Shown here piece after piece: positions 63,612 through 64,000 of a stretch of DNA of 64,000 nucleotides (positions are counted from its first letter, which is position 1; each line of letters starts with the position of its first letter). The stretch is from Pedobacter westerhofensis. Its GTDB lineage: Bacteria > Bacteroidota > Bacteroidia > Sphingobacteriales > Sphingobacteriaceae. The position numbers and the translations under genes were made by a program. Below the pieces are notes generated by a model that saw only the letters and a program-made list of their open reading frames with translations, did not search any database and had not been told where the DNA came from. The stretch covers positions 558,001 to 622,000 of the forward strand of contig NZ_FXTN01000003.1 of NCBI RefSeq assembly GCF_900182595.1, given 5' to 3'.

Positions 63612-64000
63612 TTAAATCACATTAATTTCTTTAGCCATCTCCACCGCTTTGCGCAGGGCAGCAATCTTATTATTTACTTCGTTCAGTTCATTGATCGCAA
63701 TGGAGTCGGCCACAATTCCTGCACCGGCACGGTAATGAAGCTGATTATTTTTACTCATGAAAGTCCTGATCATAATCGCATGGTTAAACTCGTCGCCAAA
63801 TCCCATATATCCAATTGCCCCGGCATAAAAATTCCTGCCCAAACCCTCATATTCATCAATGAGCTGCATGGCCTTATATTTTGGGGCCCCGCTCAAAGTA
63901 CCTGCAGGATAAGTATCTGCAACAATCTTAAATGCAGAAATGCCCTTTTGCAGTTTGCCGCTCACCTTGGATACGAGGTGGATCAGATGTGAATAATATT
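63612..64000 (-). CDS. trpE: Anthranilate synthase component I, C-terminal part
   Basis: The gene runs off the right edge; only about 130 C-terminal residues are present. The visible part reads HLIHLVSKVSGKLQKG, then ADTYPAGTLSGAPKYKAMQL, GAIGYMGFGDEFNHAIMIRT, and RAGAGIVADSIAINELNEV, the chorismate-binding end of TrpE. It makes anthranilate from chorismate and glutamine with TrpG. First gene seen of the trpE-trpG-trpC run. Confidence 0.94.
   Translation of the reverse strand, partial: YYSHLIHLVSKVSGKLQKGISAFKIVADTYPAGTLSGAPKYKAMQLIDEYEGLGRNFYAGAIGYMGFGDEFNHAIMIRTFMSKNNQLHYRAGAGIVADSIAINELNEVNNKIAALRKAVEMAKEINVI

Noticed and set aside
1..64000. CRISPR arrays, insertion sequences, rRNA, phage structural genes
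   Set aside because: No spaced repeats, transposase frames, rRNA-like blocks or phage genes were seen.

Overview
The window comes from a Bacteroidota chromosome, most probably Sphingobacteriaceae and Pedobacter-like. The evidence is a GldD gliding lipoprotein, an ExbB-ExbD-ExbD-TonB operon, futalosine-pathway menaquinone genes, two promoters of the TTTG/TAnnTTTG type, few Shine-Dalgarno sites, and many secreted or lipoprotein gene products. Almost all of it is ordinary core genome. The exception is one accessory island at about 15.7-23.6 kb.

Layout. 1-9 kb (minus strand): start of the nuo operon (nuoB, nuoA), then a TonB energy-transduction operon with a PstS-like lipoprotein and a TPR protein, then pckA and a SUI1-family factor. 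9-15.7 kb: a lipid kinase, metK behind a SAM-II type riboswitch with a well-spaced Bacteroidota promoter, a periplasmic trehalase, an SDR, and a small ABC transporter pair.

15,715-23,591: a 7.9-kb island inserted at the 3' end of tRNA-Asp. It is bounded by a 14-bp copy of the tRNA end and, further in, by a pair of 35-bp near-identical repeats. A tyrosine recombinase lies beside the tRNA. The cargo is a lipoprotein, a glycosyltransferase/ATP-grasp gene pair, a glycine-rich protein with a secreted partner protein, a perfect 22-bp inverted repeat and a broken gene end. I do not recognise this cargo as a described system, and it is the best candidate for something new in the window.

23.6-40.6 kb: prfA, lpxH-like phosphatase, ferredoxin and its reductase, a C-terminal processing protease, an M16 protease, a GHL10-type glycoside hydrolase, a 1238-residue NtrY-like histidine kinase, fabD, folE and queD. 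40.7-48.3 kb: mqnB-mqnD, then a minus-strand run comA-like, aroE, gldD, MBL hydrolase, ABC permease and lipoprotein, preceded by a TPR gene and a strong hairpin. 48.5-59.2 kb: an ALDH7-type dehydrogenase, a GIN-domain protein, a SNF2 helicase, aat, a DUF1800/DUF1501 pair, and a divergent App1 phosphatase/lipid kinase pair. 59.2-64 kb: a minus-strand run trpE (partial)-trpG-trpC-hflX-rbfA-M23 peptidase-TonB-like protein, with no trpD between trpG and trpC.

All functions are assigned by reading protein motifs. No database search was possible.
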